Source: Stappia indica
Lineage (GTDB): Bacteria > Pseudomonadota > Alphaproteobacteria > Rhizobiales > Stappiaceae
Length of the DNA: 64,000 nt
Assembly: GCF_009789575.1 (NCBI RefSeq)
Contig: NZ_CP046908.1
Location: 1,364,001-1,428,000 of the forward strand
Direction: 5' to 3'
A model generated the notes under the pieces. The model saw only the letters and a list, made by a program, of their open reading frames with translations. It did no database searches and was not told the DNA's origin. Each line of letters begins with the position of its first letter. The first letter of the stretch is position 1. Below are positions 6,934-14,833 of this stretch, piece by piece. A program made the translations under genes and the position numbers.

Positions 6934-9900
6934 TCATCGGTCCGGCGTCGGACCGACGAAGACCGGCGGATCGAGCGGCGGCAGCAACTGCATCGGTTGG
7001 CCCGCGCCCGGGTTTCCGCTCGCCGTTCCGGTGCTTGCCGGATCGTCCAGAGCCCGCCGGATTCGCTCGCCGAAACTCGCGGCCGGTGTCCGAGAGGCGG
7101 GCGTCTGCGCCGGGGCCGCCTGCTGCTGGCGGCGCTCCTCGGCCCGCCGCTGCTCCGCCCGTCGACGCTCTGTAGCGCGGCGCTCTTCCTCGGCCTTCCT
7201 CGCCTCTTCCTTCTTGCGGGCCTCTTCCGCCTTGCGAGCCTCTTCGGCCTTGCGGTTTTCCTCGGCCGCGCGCTCGTCCTCGAGCTTGCGCGCCGCATCC
7301 TCGTCCTGCTGCTGCTGTTGCCGCTCCTGCCGGCGCTTTTCCTCGCGCAAGCGCCGCATTTCGCGCATCAAACGGTCGCGCTCGGTGATCTCCGCCTGCA
7401 GGTCCTCCACCCGCTGCACCTCCTGCTCGAAGGCCCGCAGGGTCAGGAAGGCGGTGAAGGGCGCGATGTCGATGGTGCGCTGCGGCTCGGCCAGCGGCCC
7501 GGCGAAGACGAGGCCCACCTGCGCCTCCGCGCCGGTCACCGCTTCCTCGCCCGGATCGACCCGCAGCGAGAAATCGCTCTGCAGGGTCAGTGCCTTGAGG
7601 TCGGCCTGGGCATTGCCGAAGATCGAGGCCTCACGATTGTCGACCCGCGCATTGCTGATCCGCATGACGCCGCCGGCAATCGAGGCGCTGGCCTCCAGCT
7701 CTGCGAAAGGCAGTACGCCGGCATCCAGATGGCTGGAGAAGGCGGTTCGGATCGCCTCGTCGTTGAGGTCGAGCCCGGCATCGACGGCCCGGATCACCAG
7801 CGCGAAGGCCTCCGGGTTGAGGCCGCGGATCTCCCCGTTCTCGACCCGAAGCGTCCCCCCGCCGGTGAGGCCCGAAACGATCCCGGCAAGCGAGCGGCCG
7901 CTGCCCTCGATATCGAGGTTTATGCTCGCCGCACCCGTGGCGAGCGGGCGTCCCGCCCGCCGCCATACCAGCTCTTCCAGCCGCGCCCCGTCGACCCGCA
8001 GCGAGGCGGTCATCCCCGCCTGCCCGGCCGACCGTTTCAGCGTGTAGGCACCCGTCAGCTCGCCCCCGGCAAAGCCCGCCTTGCCGACGTCGAGCGACAG
8101 GGCGTCGTCCTTCATCGAGACCCGCGCCGTCACGTTGCTGGCCGGCGGCAGCGGGGCCAGGACCATGCGCTGCGTGCTGACATCGAGCGACAGATCCACG
8201 CCGGAGACGACCGGCGGACCGAACGCCGCTTCGGACCAGTTCCCCCCGGTGGAGGCTGCCAGCTGGTCCGAGCCCAGCAGCAGGTCGCTGATTTCGGAAA
8301 TATCCAGTTCGGACAAGGAGATGGTGCCTCTGACCTGTGGGTCGAGGCTGGCCAGCGCCCGGCGCAGGTTAACGCGCAAATCCGCATCCAGCCGCAGCCC
8401 GGCAAACGTGCCGGAAAGGCCCGACAGGGTGAAGCGATCCCCCTCGCCCTCCAGTGTCGCCGCCAGGTCGACAGCGCCGGCCGAGGCATCGAGCGACGGC
8501 AGCCGCCCGGTCAGCAGTGCCAGCGGCATCAGATCCGGCGCCTGTGCGGCGAGATCGGCCGCGTAGCGGCTGTCGCCGCTTTCCGGCAGGGTGAGCCGGC
8601 CAACCGCCGTCAGGGCCGAAGGGCCGAGATAGAGCCGGGCGTGCCCCTCCAGCCCCTCCTCGGGGATCCCCGCCGCGCCGATTTCCACCCGCGCCGCGCC
8701 GAGGCTGCCGACCGGCAGCATCGTCACGCCCAGCTGGGCCACCAGATCGGCCGCCTCGTCCGCGCTGAAGCTGGCCTCGAAGTCGACGCTTGCTGCCCGC
8801 CAGCGGTCGAGCCGCCCGTCGAGGCCGAGATTGATATCCACGTCGGTGCCGCCTGCCGTGCCGCGGGCGACAAGGCTTGCCTGGGTGCCTGCGCTGTCGC
8901 TGCCCCCGCTCGCCTCGCCCTGGAAGGTCAGCGTCAGCCTGGCCGGGGCGAAGGCGCCCGGCCGGCCCGCGAACGCGCGCACCATGCGGTTTTCCGGCGC
9001 CAGCGCCATCGCCAGCGCTGCGACGCCGTCGAGCCGCTCGGCATCCACATCGACCTCCAGCGCGCCGGAGGGCGCCGTCGACAGCCGCTCTATCCGCCCC
9101 TTGGCGCCAAGGCGCGCGCCCGAAAGATCCGCGACCTGCGCCTCGTCGATCACCAGCGTGTCGTCCCGGTACGAGGCCCGCAGCCGCGTCGCGGAGGCCG
9201 ACAGCGTGCCGAAGGTCACCTCCTCGGCAAAGAGGCGCAGCGCCAGCTCCGTTCCCGTGCCGGCGATGCCGGCGGCAAGTCCCGCCTCGGTCCCCAGGAA
9301 CAGGCGGGCAAGTTGTCCCACCTGGTCGCCGTCGATGCGCCTTGCGTCGAGATCGGCCTCGAAGACCGGGCTCTCCCCCTCCTTCGCCGACCACGAGATC
9401 GCGCCTTGTCCGCGGTCCTCGCCGATCTCGAACGCGAAATCGGTCAGCGACACATGCCCCCCCGCCGCGTCCATCCGGCTCTCCACGGCGAAGGGCACGG
9501 CCGCGATCCCGCGAGCGCCGTCCTTGCGCCACCAGTCGGCGAACGCGACCGGCTGGGCGACGGACGCTGCGAAACTCCCGCGGAAGGTCGGCTCCGGCTG
9601 CAGGCCCAAATCCCCGCGCACGAGAAATTCTGTCCTCCCCGGCATCCGGCCGGACAACTCGGATATCCTCCATCCGCTCGCCAGCCGGTCGGCCTTGAGC
9701 AACACGTCCTGCGTCAGCCCGCCGCCGGACACGACCGCGGGGATAGCGAGCTCGACGCTGCCATCGATGGGCGGATGCGGCAGTCCGCGCAAGGCCGCCA
9801 GCAGCTCCAGCCCGGTCTCGGCGGCAGCGAGCGGCTCGGCCGGGCCCCGCCCGGCGATACGGTCGAGATCGATCTGCCGTGCAGCTGCCTTGACGTCGAA

Positions 9901-10776
9901 GCGATACGGCTCCGCCAGCGTCAGGTCCGCGCTGCCCTCCAGCGTTACCGGCCGGTCCTCGGGACCATAGCGGAAGTTGGCTCCGCTCAGCGCCAGCCGG
10001 GCGATGTCGAGCGCGAAACCGCCCTCGCTGCGCCAGGCGCGGCGCGCCTCCTCCTCCGGCGTGACGGAGGCGAGCGTGTAGGTGCCCTCGTAGCCCGGCC
10101 GGCTGTCCGACAGGGTGAGCGTGCCGTCCATCACCAGATCGACCGGCACCGAGACCGGCGTCACGCCGGCGCGCAGGCGCAAGCCGCCGGCAGGGTCCCG
10201 CCGTCCGGTCGCCAGCACCACGGTTGCCCGCTGGCCCTGGAAGCTCGCCATGCCGTCCAGCTTGAACGGCCCCAGCATCGAGCGGGCCGTGACCAGGAGG
10301 TCGATGTCCTCGATCTTGTGGCTCTGGCCGTTGCGTGCGTCGATCACGGTCAGCTCGCCGTCGCGGATCGTCGCCTGCTCCAGCATCACGAGATCCGGAT
10401 CGACCTCGGAGATCAACCCGTTCCGGGCCCTTGCGGTAAACCAGTCGAGCCGCCCCTCCTCGTCGATGGACAGGCGCAGGTTCGGCCGGTCCATGGCGAG
10501 GTCGATGATCCGCACCTCGCCCTTCAGCAGCGGCGGCAGCTCGATGCGCATCTCGAAGCGCTGCACCGCCAGCAGCGGATCCTCCGGCTCGCCCACCCGC
10601 ACGTCGGAGAAGGTCAGGGTCGGCGTCGGCAGCAGGCGCATCTCCGCCTCGCCCATCACCGCCACCCGGTGACCGAGCAGCTGCTCGCCATAGCGCTCGA
10701 ACGTCGTGCGATAGGCCGTCCAGTCGACAAGAAACGGCCCGACGAGCGCGGCCAGCAGCACCGCGATCACGGTCAC
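6934..10776 (-). CDS. AsmA family protein, very large, with charged C-terminal coiled coil
   Basis: A 1280-residue protein of the AsmA/TamB-like group thought to span the periplasm and help lipid transport or outer-membrane assembly. The N-terminal hydrophobic anchor (VIAVLLAALVGPFLVDWTAY) is followed by a long series of short beta repeats containing the DUF3971-like and AsmA C-terminal signatures (GGTLRVENGEIRGLNPEAF, VDNREASIFGNAQADL). Residues about 1170-1235 are a Lys/Arg/Glu/Ala coiled coil built from EEARKAEE-type repeats, then a Pro/Gly tail. The annotated start is GTG 10776. A CTG at 10803, eight bases after GGGAGG, would complete the LNSIYITIG segment typical of relatives and may be the true start. 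The stop lies 32 bases past the convergent RHH gene. Confidence 0.85.
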   Translation of the reverse strand: MTVIAVLLAALVGPFLVDWTAYRTTFERYGEQLLGHRVAVMGEAEMRLLPTPTLTFSDVRVGEPEDPLLAVQRFEMRIELPPLLKGEVRIIDLAMDRPNLRLSIDEEGRLDWFTARARNGLISEVDPDLVMLEQATIRDGELTVIDARNGQSHKIEDIDLLVTARSMLGPFKLDGMASFQGQRATVVLATGRRDPAGGLRLRAGVTPVSVPVDLVMDGTLTLSDSRPGYEGTYTLASVTPEEEARRAWRSEGGFALDIARLALSGANFRYGPEDRPVTLEGSADLTLAEPYRFDVKAAARQIDLDRIAGRGPAEPLAAAETGLELLAALRGLPHPPIDGSVELAIPAVVSGGGLTQDVLLKADRLASGWRISELSGRMPGRTEFLVRGDLGLQPEPTFRGSFAASVAQPVAFADWWRKDGARGIAAVPFAVESRMDAAGGHVSLTDFAFEIGEDRGQGAISWSAKEGESPVFEADLDARRIDGDQVGQLARLFLGTEAGLAAGIAGTGTELALRLFAEEVTFGTLSASATRLRASYRDDTLVIDEAQVADLSGARLGAKGRIERLSTAPSGALEVDVDAERLDGVAALAMALAPENRMVRAFAGRPGAFAPARLTLTFQGEASGGSDSAGTQASLVARGTAGGTDVDINLGLDGRLDRWRAASVDFEASFSADEAADLVAQLGVTMLPVGSLGAARVEIGAAGIPEEGLEGHARLYLGPSALTAVGRLTLPESGDSRYAADLAAQAPDLMPLALLTGRLPSLDASAGAVDLAATLEGEGDRFTLSGLSGTFAGLRLDADLRVNLRRALASLDPQVRGTISLSELDISEISDLLLGSDQLAASTGGNWSEAAFGPPVVSGVDLSLDVSTQRMVLAPLPPASNVTARVSMKDDALSLDVGKAGFAGGELTGAYTLKRSAGQAGMTASLRVDGARLEELVWRRAGRPLATGAASINLDIEGSGRSLAGIVSGLTGGGTLRVENGEIRGLNPEAFALVIRAVDAGLDLNDEAIRTAFSSHLDAGVLPFAELEASASIAGGVMRISNARVDNREASIFGNAQADLKALTLQSDFSLRVDPGEEAVTGAEAQVGLVFAGPLAEPQRTIDIAPFTAFLTLRAFEQEVQRVEDLQAEITERDRLMREMRRLREEKRRQERQQQQQDEDAARKLEDERAAEENRKAEEARKAEEARKKEEARKAEEERRATERRRAEQRRAEERRQQQAAPAQTPASRTPAASFGERIRRALDDPASTGTASGNPGAGQPMQLLPPLDPPVFVGPTPDR

Positions 10777-10841
10777 GCCTATCGTGATGTAGATCGAATT
10801 CAGCGCCCTGGCCTCCCGTTTGCGCGCGCAGTCTGCGGCTG

Positions 10842-12257
10842 TCAGTCCAGCCGGACGATCTTGCCCGGATTGAGAATGTTGTCGGGATCGAGAGCCTTCT
10901 TGATCGCCGCCATCATGTCGAGGCCGGCGCCATGCTCGCGGGCAAGATACTTCATCTTGCCCTGCCCGACCCCGTGCTCACCGGTGCAGGTGCCGCCCAT
11001 CTCGATGGCACGCCAGTTGAGCCTTTCGATGAAGGCCTCAGTCTTGGCGATCTCCTGCGGATTGTCGACATCTACCAGCACGAGGACGTGGAAATTGCCG
11101 TCGCCGACATGGCCGACCAGCGGCGCGAGCAGGCCATTGGCCTCCACATCCTTGTAGGTCTCGCCGATGCACTCCGCCAGCCGCGAAATCGGCACGCAGA
11201 CATCGGTGGAGACGCCCTTGCAGCCGGGCCTGAGGCCGAGCGCCGCCCAATAGGCATCGTGCCGCGCCTTCCACAGCCGGGTGCGATCTTCCGCCCTGGT
11301 CGCCCAGACGAACTCGCCGCCGCCGCTGTCGCGGGCGATCTCGCCGAAGATCTCGCTCTGCTCGCGCACGCCCGCTTCCGTGCCGTGGAATTCCAGGAAC
11401 AGCGTCGGCGTTTCCTGCAAGTCGAGCTTGGAATAGGCGTTGCAGGCGCGAATCTGGTTGGCGTCGAGCAGCTCGATACGCGCCACCGGCAGGCCGGACT
11501 GGATGGTGGTGATCACCGCGTTGCAGGCGGAGTCGAGGTCCGGGAACGGACAGACGCCGCCCGAAACGGCCTCCGGAATGCCGTAAAGGCGCAGCGTTAC
11601 CTCGGTGATGATGCCGAGCGTGCCTTCCGAACCGACCATCAGACGGGTGAGATCGTAGCCGGCCGCCGTCTTCTTGGCCCGGCCGCCGGTGCGCACGATG
11701 CGCCCGTCCGCCGTCACCACGGTCAGCGCCAGCACCACGTCCTTCATCGTGCCGTAGCGCACCGCGTTGGTACCGGAGGCGCGCGTTGCCGCCATGCCGC
11801 CAAGGCTCGCATCCGCACCCGGATCGATGGGGAAGAAGAGGCCCGTGTCGCGCAGGTACTCGTTGAGCTGGGTCCGGGTCACGCCAGCCTCGACCACACA
11901 GTCGAGATCCTCGGCATTGACCTGCAATACCCGGTTCATCTGCGACACGTCGAGGGAGATGCCCCCGGCCGGCGCGTTGACATGTCCCTCCAGCGAGGAG
12001 CCGGTGCCGAAGGGAATGATCGGCACCTTGTGCTGCGCGCAGACCTGCACCACGTCCGCGACCTCTTCGGTCGAGCGGGCGAAGACCACCCCGTCAGGTG
12101 CCTGATTCGGCAGCCAGGTGGTCGTGTGGCCGTGCTGCTCGCGCACCGCGGCGGAGGTGGAGAAGCGCTCGCCGAACCGCTGCGCCAGGATCTTGAGGGC
12201 GAGGTCGATCCCTTCCTCGTTGCGCTGTACCGACGCCTGAAGGCTTGCAAGGCTCAT
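10842..12257 (-). CDS. FAD-linked D-lactate dehydrogenase-like oxidoreductase
   Basis: This 471-residue flavoprotein belongs to the GlcD/LDHD group that oxidises D-2-hydroxyacids and passes electrons to cytochrome c or the quinone pool. The PCMH-type FAD domain includes IIPFGTGSSLEGHV at about 81-93, IDPGADASLGGM and MVGSEGTLGIITEVTLRLYG. The C-terminal substrate domain contains GHVGDGNFHVLVLVD and CTGEHGVGQGKMKYL, whose His and Glu positions are the usual metal and flavin-contacting residues. The length matches mitochondrial-type LDHD. The exact substrate (D-lactate, D-2-hydroxyglutarate or glycolate) cannot be settled by sequence. An unusual double inverted repeat lies immediately upstream. 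Confidence 0.88.
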   Translation of the reverse strand: MSLASLQASVQRNEEGIDLALKILAQRFGERFSTSAAVREQHGHTTTWLPNQAPDGVVFARSTEEVADVVQVCAQHKVPIIPFGTGSSLEGHVNAPAGGISLDVSQMNRVLQVNAEDLDCVVEAGVTRTQLNEYLRDTGLFFPIDPGADASLGGMAATRASGTNAVRYGTMKDVVLALTVVTADGRIVRTGGRAKKTAAGYDLTRLMVGSEGTLGIITEVTLRLYGIPEAVSGGVCPFPDLDSACNAVITTIQSGLPVARIELLDANQIRACNAYSKLDLQETPTLFLEFHGTEAGVREQSEIFGEIARDSGGGEFVWATRAEDRTRLWKARHDAYWAALGLRPGCKGVSTDVCVPISRLAECIGETYKDVEANGLLAPLVGHVGDGNFHVLVLVDVDNPQEIAKTEAFIERLNWRAIEMGGTCTGEHGVGQGKMKYLAREHGAGLDMMAAIKKALDPDNILNPGKIVRLD

Positions 12258-12341
12258 GGTTCTCTCCCGCTCGAGCGATGGCCGACGTCTCGGGCGCCTG
12301 CGGGCACCTTGCGCGCATTTGCGTGTCCTGCCGGTCTCGGA

Positions 12342-12513
12342 CTAGTCTCCCTTTTGAATCTGAAGTTCGTCACAGGTCGCAGCTCGCTCTCAACGCACTT
12401 CAGATTCAAGAGGAAGACTAGCAAGTTTATGTTTCTAGTGTGGTTTTCGAATTTGAAATACGCTTCCACGGTCGCTGCCGAGAACAGGGCGTAATTCAAA
12501 TTCACCACACTAG
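12342..12513. repeat. two stacked long inverted repeats sharing one motif
   Basis: The first inverted repeat has arms 12342-12366 and 12397-12421 (23 of 25 positions pair, 30-base loop). The second has arms 12435-12463 and 12489-12513 (about 25 pairing positions with a small bulge, 25-base loop). All four arms start or end at CTAG. The two left arms match each other at 18 of 25 positions around CTAGTnT...GAATnTGAAnT. The stretch is clearly A+T-richer than its surroundings. It fills most of the 359-base gap between the divergent flavoprotein and thioesterase genes. It could be paired operators or a pair of small repeat elements. Confidence 0.85.
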
Positions 12514-12616
12514 GTTTGGCGCAGACTAGCAAAAACAGCAATCCCGGCCAAAGACTTCCGCCCGTTTCAATCGCTGCCGGAACTGGCCGGCCAGCCGAGA
12601 GGACGGAAGGAGCTCC

Positions 12617-13111
12617 ATGTCACAGCCGAGCCGCCAGCCAGCCCCCTTCACCGGATCGATCCAGGAGGTCAGGAGCGAGTGGCTGGACTATAACGGCCAT
12701 CTCAACATGGCCTATTACAATGTCCTCTTCGACACCGCGCTGGACGAGGCCTTCATCCACCTCGGCCTTGGCCCGGACTATGCCCGCGAGCGCGGCGCCT
12801 CCTTCTTCACCGCCGAGACGCATCTTTGCTACCTGCGCGAACTCAACGGGGGAGATCGCGTGCGCGCCACGGTGCAACTCGTTGATTTCGACGCCAAACG
12901 GGCGCATCTCTACCAGGAGCTCCACCACGCGGACGACGGTTTCCTCTCGGCCACATCCGAGCAGGTGTCCCTGCATGTCGACCTTGCCGCCCGCAAGGTG
13001 GTGCCATGGCCGCAGGACGTGCTGGAGCGGCTGGAGGAGATGAGGGAGAGCCATGCGGTGCTCGGCCGGCCCGAGCGGTCCGGGCGACGTATTTCCCTTG
13101 AAAGACGCTGA
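12617..13111 (+). CDS. acyl-CoA thioesterase family protein (hotdog fold)
   Basis: A 164-residue hotdog-fold enzyme of the 4HBT/FabZ superfamily. The signature WLDYNGHLNMAYYNVLFDTALDEAF at about residues 22-46 contains the catalytic Asp-Tyr-Asn-Gly-His-x-Asn block of carnitine- or betaine-acyl-CoA type thioesterases. ETHLCYLRELNGGDRVR and QVSLHVDLAARKVVPW complete the domain. AAGGAG lies 6 bases upstream of ATG 12617. It is divergent from the D-lactate-dehydrogenase-like gene across the double inverted repeat and is followed 48 bases later by the ClC gene, so it may head a two-gene unit. The acyl substrate is unknown. Confidence 0.85.
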   Translation: MSQPSRQPAPFTGSIQEVRSEWLDYNGHLNMAYYNVLFDTALDEAFIHLGLGPDYARERGASFFTAETHLCYLRELNGGDRVRATVQLVDFDAKRAHLYQELHHADDGFLSATSEQVSLHVDLAARKVVPWPQDVLERLEEMRESHAVLGRPERSGRRISLERR

Positions 13112-13159
13112 CGAAAGACGCTTGAGGCTCAAGGAGCCAGGCGGACGGCTGGACGAGCG

Positions 13160-14803
13160 ATGACCGGTCTGCTGACGCAATTGAAACGCCTGCCCGTGCT
13201 GACCGCGGGCTGGATCAAGCCGAACATCCGGCTTTTCCGCTCCACGCGGCTGCCGCTGGTCTGGGCGCTCGCCATCGTCATCGGCGTGCTCACTGCGATC
13301 GCCGCCATCCTGTTCCGCATGGCCATCGGCGCCTTTCAATGGCTGTGGCTCGGCACCTCGGCGGAAACGGTGATCACCGCGGCCGCCACCGTGCCCTGGT
13401 GGGTGATCCTGCTGGCGCCGACGCTCGGCGGGCTGTGCATCGGCATCTTCCTGCAGACGATCCAGCCCAAGCAGCGCACCGGCGGCGTACCCGACGTGAT
13501 CGAGGCCCGCGTCCAGGGCGGGCGCGGCCTGCCCTTCTGGTCGGGCATTTCCTCCGCCTTCCTCACCTCCGCCTCGCTCGGCTGCGGCGCCAGCGCGGGC
13601 CGCGAGGGGCCGGTCGTGCACCTTGGCGCGACCATCGGCACCGCGCTCTGCCAGACGTTCCGCCTGCCCGATGCCGCCCGCCGCATCCTGCTCGCCTGCG
13701 GCGTCGCCAGTGCGGTCTCCGCCTCGTTCAATGCGCCGATCGCCGGCGTTCTTTTCGCCCACGAGGTCATTCTCGGCCACTATGCAATGACCGCCTTCGT
13801 GCCCATCGTCATCGCCTCGGTGCTCGGCACGCTGATGTCGCGCCTGTGGTTCGGCGACATCGCCGCCTTCTCCATCCCCGAATACCAGATCACCTCCCTG
13901 CTGGAGATGCCGGCCTTCGCCCTGCTCGGCCTCACCTGTGCGGCCGTTGCGGTGATCTTCCAGTTCTCGCTGATCGGCACGGACTGGGTGGCCCGCAACA
14001 TCTCCATGCCGCTCTGGCTGCGCCCGGTCATCGGCGGGCTGGCGGTCGGCGCCATCGGCATCGTCTTTCCCGGCGTGCTCGGCGTCGGCTACGAGGCGAC
14101 GGACCTTGCGCTGCGCCAGGAGCTGCCGCTCGTCACCATGCTGGCGCTGCTGGTCGCCAAGACGGCGGCGACCTCGATCACGCTTGCCTCCCGCTTTGGC
14201 GGCGGCATCTTCTCCCCGGCCCTCTATCTGGGCGCGATGGCCGGCGGCGCCTTCGGCCTGATCGCGGCTGCCGCCTTCCCCGAGCTTGCCTCCTCGCACG
14301 GGCTCTATGCGATCCTCGGCATGGGTGCCGTTGCGGCCGCTGTCCTCGGCGCGCCCTTCTCCACCACGATGATCGTGTTCGAGCTGACCGGCGGCTATGC
14401 GCTGTCCATCGCGCTGCTGATCGCCGTTTCCATCGCCACCGGCCTGACCCAGGCGGTGCACGGGCGCTCCTATTTCCACTGGCAGCTGGAAATGCGCGGC
14501 GTGATGCTGAACGAGGGCGCGCACAAGTGGCTGGTTCGGATCGTCCACGTCTCGGATTTCGTCGAGCGGCTGCCGGACGATGCGGAACCGCAAACCCACG
14601 ATCCGGAGACCGGCGGTCCCAGCCTGAAGCTGGACGACACGCTGGAAGCGGCGCTGAAGATCTTCGACGAAAGCGGCACCAACAAGCTGCCGGTGGTGGA
14701 TGCGGCCGATCCCGCCAAGGTCATCGGCCACGCCACCCATGTGCGGGCGCTGCGCTTCTTCAATGCCGAGCTGATCAACAACCAGGTCGAGGAGCACCGC
14801 TGA
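13160..14803 (+). CDS. ClC-type chloride channel or antiporter with C-terminal CBS domain
   Basis: A 547-residue membrane protein of the ClC family. Selectivity and gating segments are present: GCGASAGREGPVVHLGA at about 141-157, with gating Glu149 (E148 in E. coli ClcA), FNAPIAGVLFAHEVILGHY with Glu202 where ClcA has the proton-coupling E203, and GGGIFSPALYLGAMAG. Having both glutamates suggests a chloride/proton antiporter rather than a channel. The end of the protein carries one recognisable CBS-like segment (TLEAALKIFDESGTNKLPVVD, near 487-507), which is short compared with the usual tandem pair. No Shine-Dalgarno is evident at ATG 13160 beyond a GGACGAGCG run. Confidence 0.9.
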   Translation: MTGLLTQLKRLPVLTAGWIKPNIRLFRSTRLPLVWALAIVIGVLTAIAAILFRMAIGAFQWLWLGTSAETVITAAATVPWWVILLAPTLGGLCIGIFLQTIQPKQRTGGVPDVIEARVQGGRGLPFWSGISSAFLTSASLGCGASAGREGPVVHLGATIGTALCQTFRLPDAARRILLACGVASAVSASFNAPIAGVLFAHEVILGHYAMTAFVPIVIASVLGTLMSRLWFGDIAAFSIPEYQITSLLEMPAFALLGLTCAAVAVIFQFSLIGTDWVARNISMPLWLRPVIGGLAVGAIGIVFPGVLGVGYEATDLALRQELPLVTMLALLVAKTAATSITLASRFGGGIFSPALYLGAMAGGAFGLIAAAAFPELASSHGLYAILGMGAVAAAVLGAPFSTTMIVFELTGGYALSIALLIAVSIATGLTQAVHGRSYFHWQLEMRGVMLNEGAHKWLVRIVHVSDFVERLPDDAEPQTHDPETGGPSLKLDDTLEAALKIFDESGTNKLPVVDAADPAKVIGHATHVRALRFFNAELINNQVEEHR

Positions 14804-14833
14804 GCGGCGCTCCCCCACCCCTTATGGCGTCCC

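Noticed and set aside
6997-11157. 1386-codon plus-strand frame opposite the AsmA gene
   Set aside because: It is the antisense of the AsmA coding sequence, rich in Arg/Gln/His as expected of a shadow, and crosses into the next gene.
12254-12541. 95-codon minus-strand frame spanning the double inverted repeat
   Set aside because: It runs through both hairpins, has no ribosome site and no family resemblance. The inverted repeats explain the sequence better.
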